6,596 nucleotides of DNA from Chitinophaga pinensis (lineage in GTDB: Bacteria; Planctomycetota; Phycisphaerae; Phycisphaerales; SM1A02), in assembly GCA_943329105.2 (NCBI GenBank), contig CALQCP020000136.1:1-6596 (forward strand), given 5' to 3'. Position numbers and translations under genes: made by a program. This document shows positions 6,373 to 6,596 of this stretch, one piece after another (the first letter of the stretch is position 1; every line of letters begins with the position of its first letter). Below the pieces are notes generated by a model, which searched no databases, was not told the origin of the DNA, and saw only the letters and a program-made list of their open reading frames with translations.

Positions 6373-6596
6373 TTACCGTGCAAGCGGACCAACCACGTGC
6401 ATGACAATGCACGCGTAGACACCGGCCAACACGTCGTCCAGCAACACGCCCCAACCGCCACCAATGCGCTCAAGCGCCTTGCATGGCGGCGGCTTCAGTA
6501 CGTCAAAGAATCGAAACAGCAGGAAAGCCATACCGACGCCAAGGACTCCAGAGCCTGCCCACGACCATGAGCCCGCCTCTGCCATGGAGCGCAGCG
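6373..6596 (-). CDS. pgpA: Partial phosphatidylglycerophosphatase A (C-terminal part)
   Basis: The frame ends at TAA 6375-6373 and stays open to the right edge, so the N-terminal half is missing. The ATG at 6585 lies inside the gene and is probably not its start, because PgpA proteins are about 150-170 residues and only about 74 are visible. PgpA is a membrane enzyme that dephosphorylates phosphatidylglycerophosphate to phosphatidylglycerol. Counting the ATG at 6585 as residue 1, the family signatures are AFLLFRFFDVLKP (20-32) and GGGWGVLLDDVLAGVYA (42-58). The LDD (49-51) belongs to the conserved acidic block, and a hydrophobic C-terminal helix follows. The family's KPWP reads KPPP here and the usual GGxGVMLDD reads GGWGVLLDD. 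It is convergent with the M28 peptidase, with only 5 bp between the stop codons. The assignment is firm from motifs, although the catalytic N-terminal part cannot be inspected. Confidence 0.88.
   Translation of the reverse strand, partial: LRSMAEAGSWSWAGSGVLGVGMAFLLFRFFDVLKPPPCKALERIGGGWGVLLDDVLAGVYACIVMHVVGPLAR

Noticed and set aside
1..6596. Search for tRNA or rRNA genes, CRISPR repeats, insertion sequences, phage or defence genes.
   Set aside because: None was seen. The window is almost entirely filled by housekeeping-type coding regions with gaps under 75 bp.

Overview
This is an ordinary-looking chromosomal segment of a GC-rich bacterium. A planctomycete, possibly of the Phycisphaerae type, is my best guess. 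That rests on the diaminopimelate decarboxylase, whose cofactor-lysine motif (YSVKSCGN) and substrate-side motif (HIGSPVYTTEPY) differ from the usual YAVKAN and HIGSQ forms and recall planctomycete versions I know. It also rests on the scarcity of Shine-Dalgarno sequences. No taxonomic search was possible, so this is inference.

Layout: (1) 1-255 (+) is the C-terminal end of an alpha/beta-hydrolase-like protein cut by the window edge. (2) Tail to tail with it, 275-790 (-) encodes a compact single-domain asparaginase-family protein. (3) About 70 bp upstream of that, on the same strand, lies a large DUF255/YyaL-type thioredoxin-domain protein (about 860-2812). (4) A short divergent region (2813-2871) holds a perfect 12-bp palindrome and a possible 11-codon leader ORF. 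(5) 2872-3891 (+) encodes an unrecognised protein with about seven membrane segments. (6) 3928-5214 (+) is lysA, diaminopimelate decarboxylase, preceded by a hairpin that ends one base before its ATG. (7) 5270-6367 (+) is an exported M28-family zinc aminopeptidase with a Pro/Ala-rich tail. (8) Tail to tail with it, 6373 to the right edge (-) is the C-terminal part of phosphatidylglycerophosphatase A (pgpA).

The three plus-strand genes from 2872 to 6367 are spaced 36 and 55 bp apart and could form one transcription unit. The asparaginase and DUF255 genes could form another, diverging from it. Functionally this is a mix of housekeeping roles: lysine and peptidoglycan precursor supply, phospholipid synthesis, amide hydrolysis and peptide degradation. 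I see no common pathway tying them together. I found no mobile element, CRISPR array, RNA gene, toxin-antitoxin pair or defence system. Every stretch without a gene is under 75 bp. The items most worth a second look are the unidentified membrane protein and the small non-coding structures at 2809-2849 and 3899-3926.
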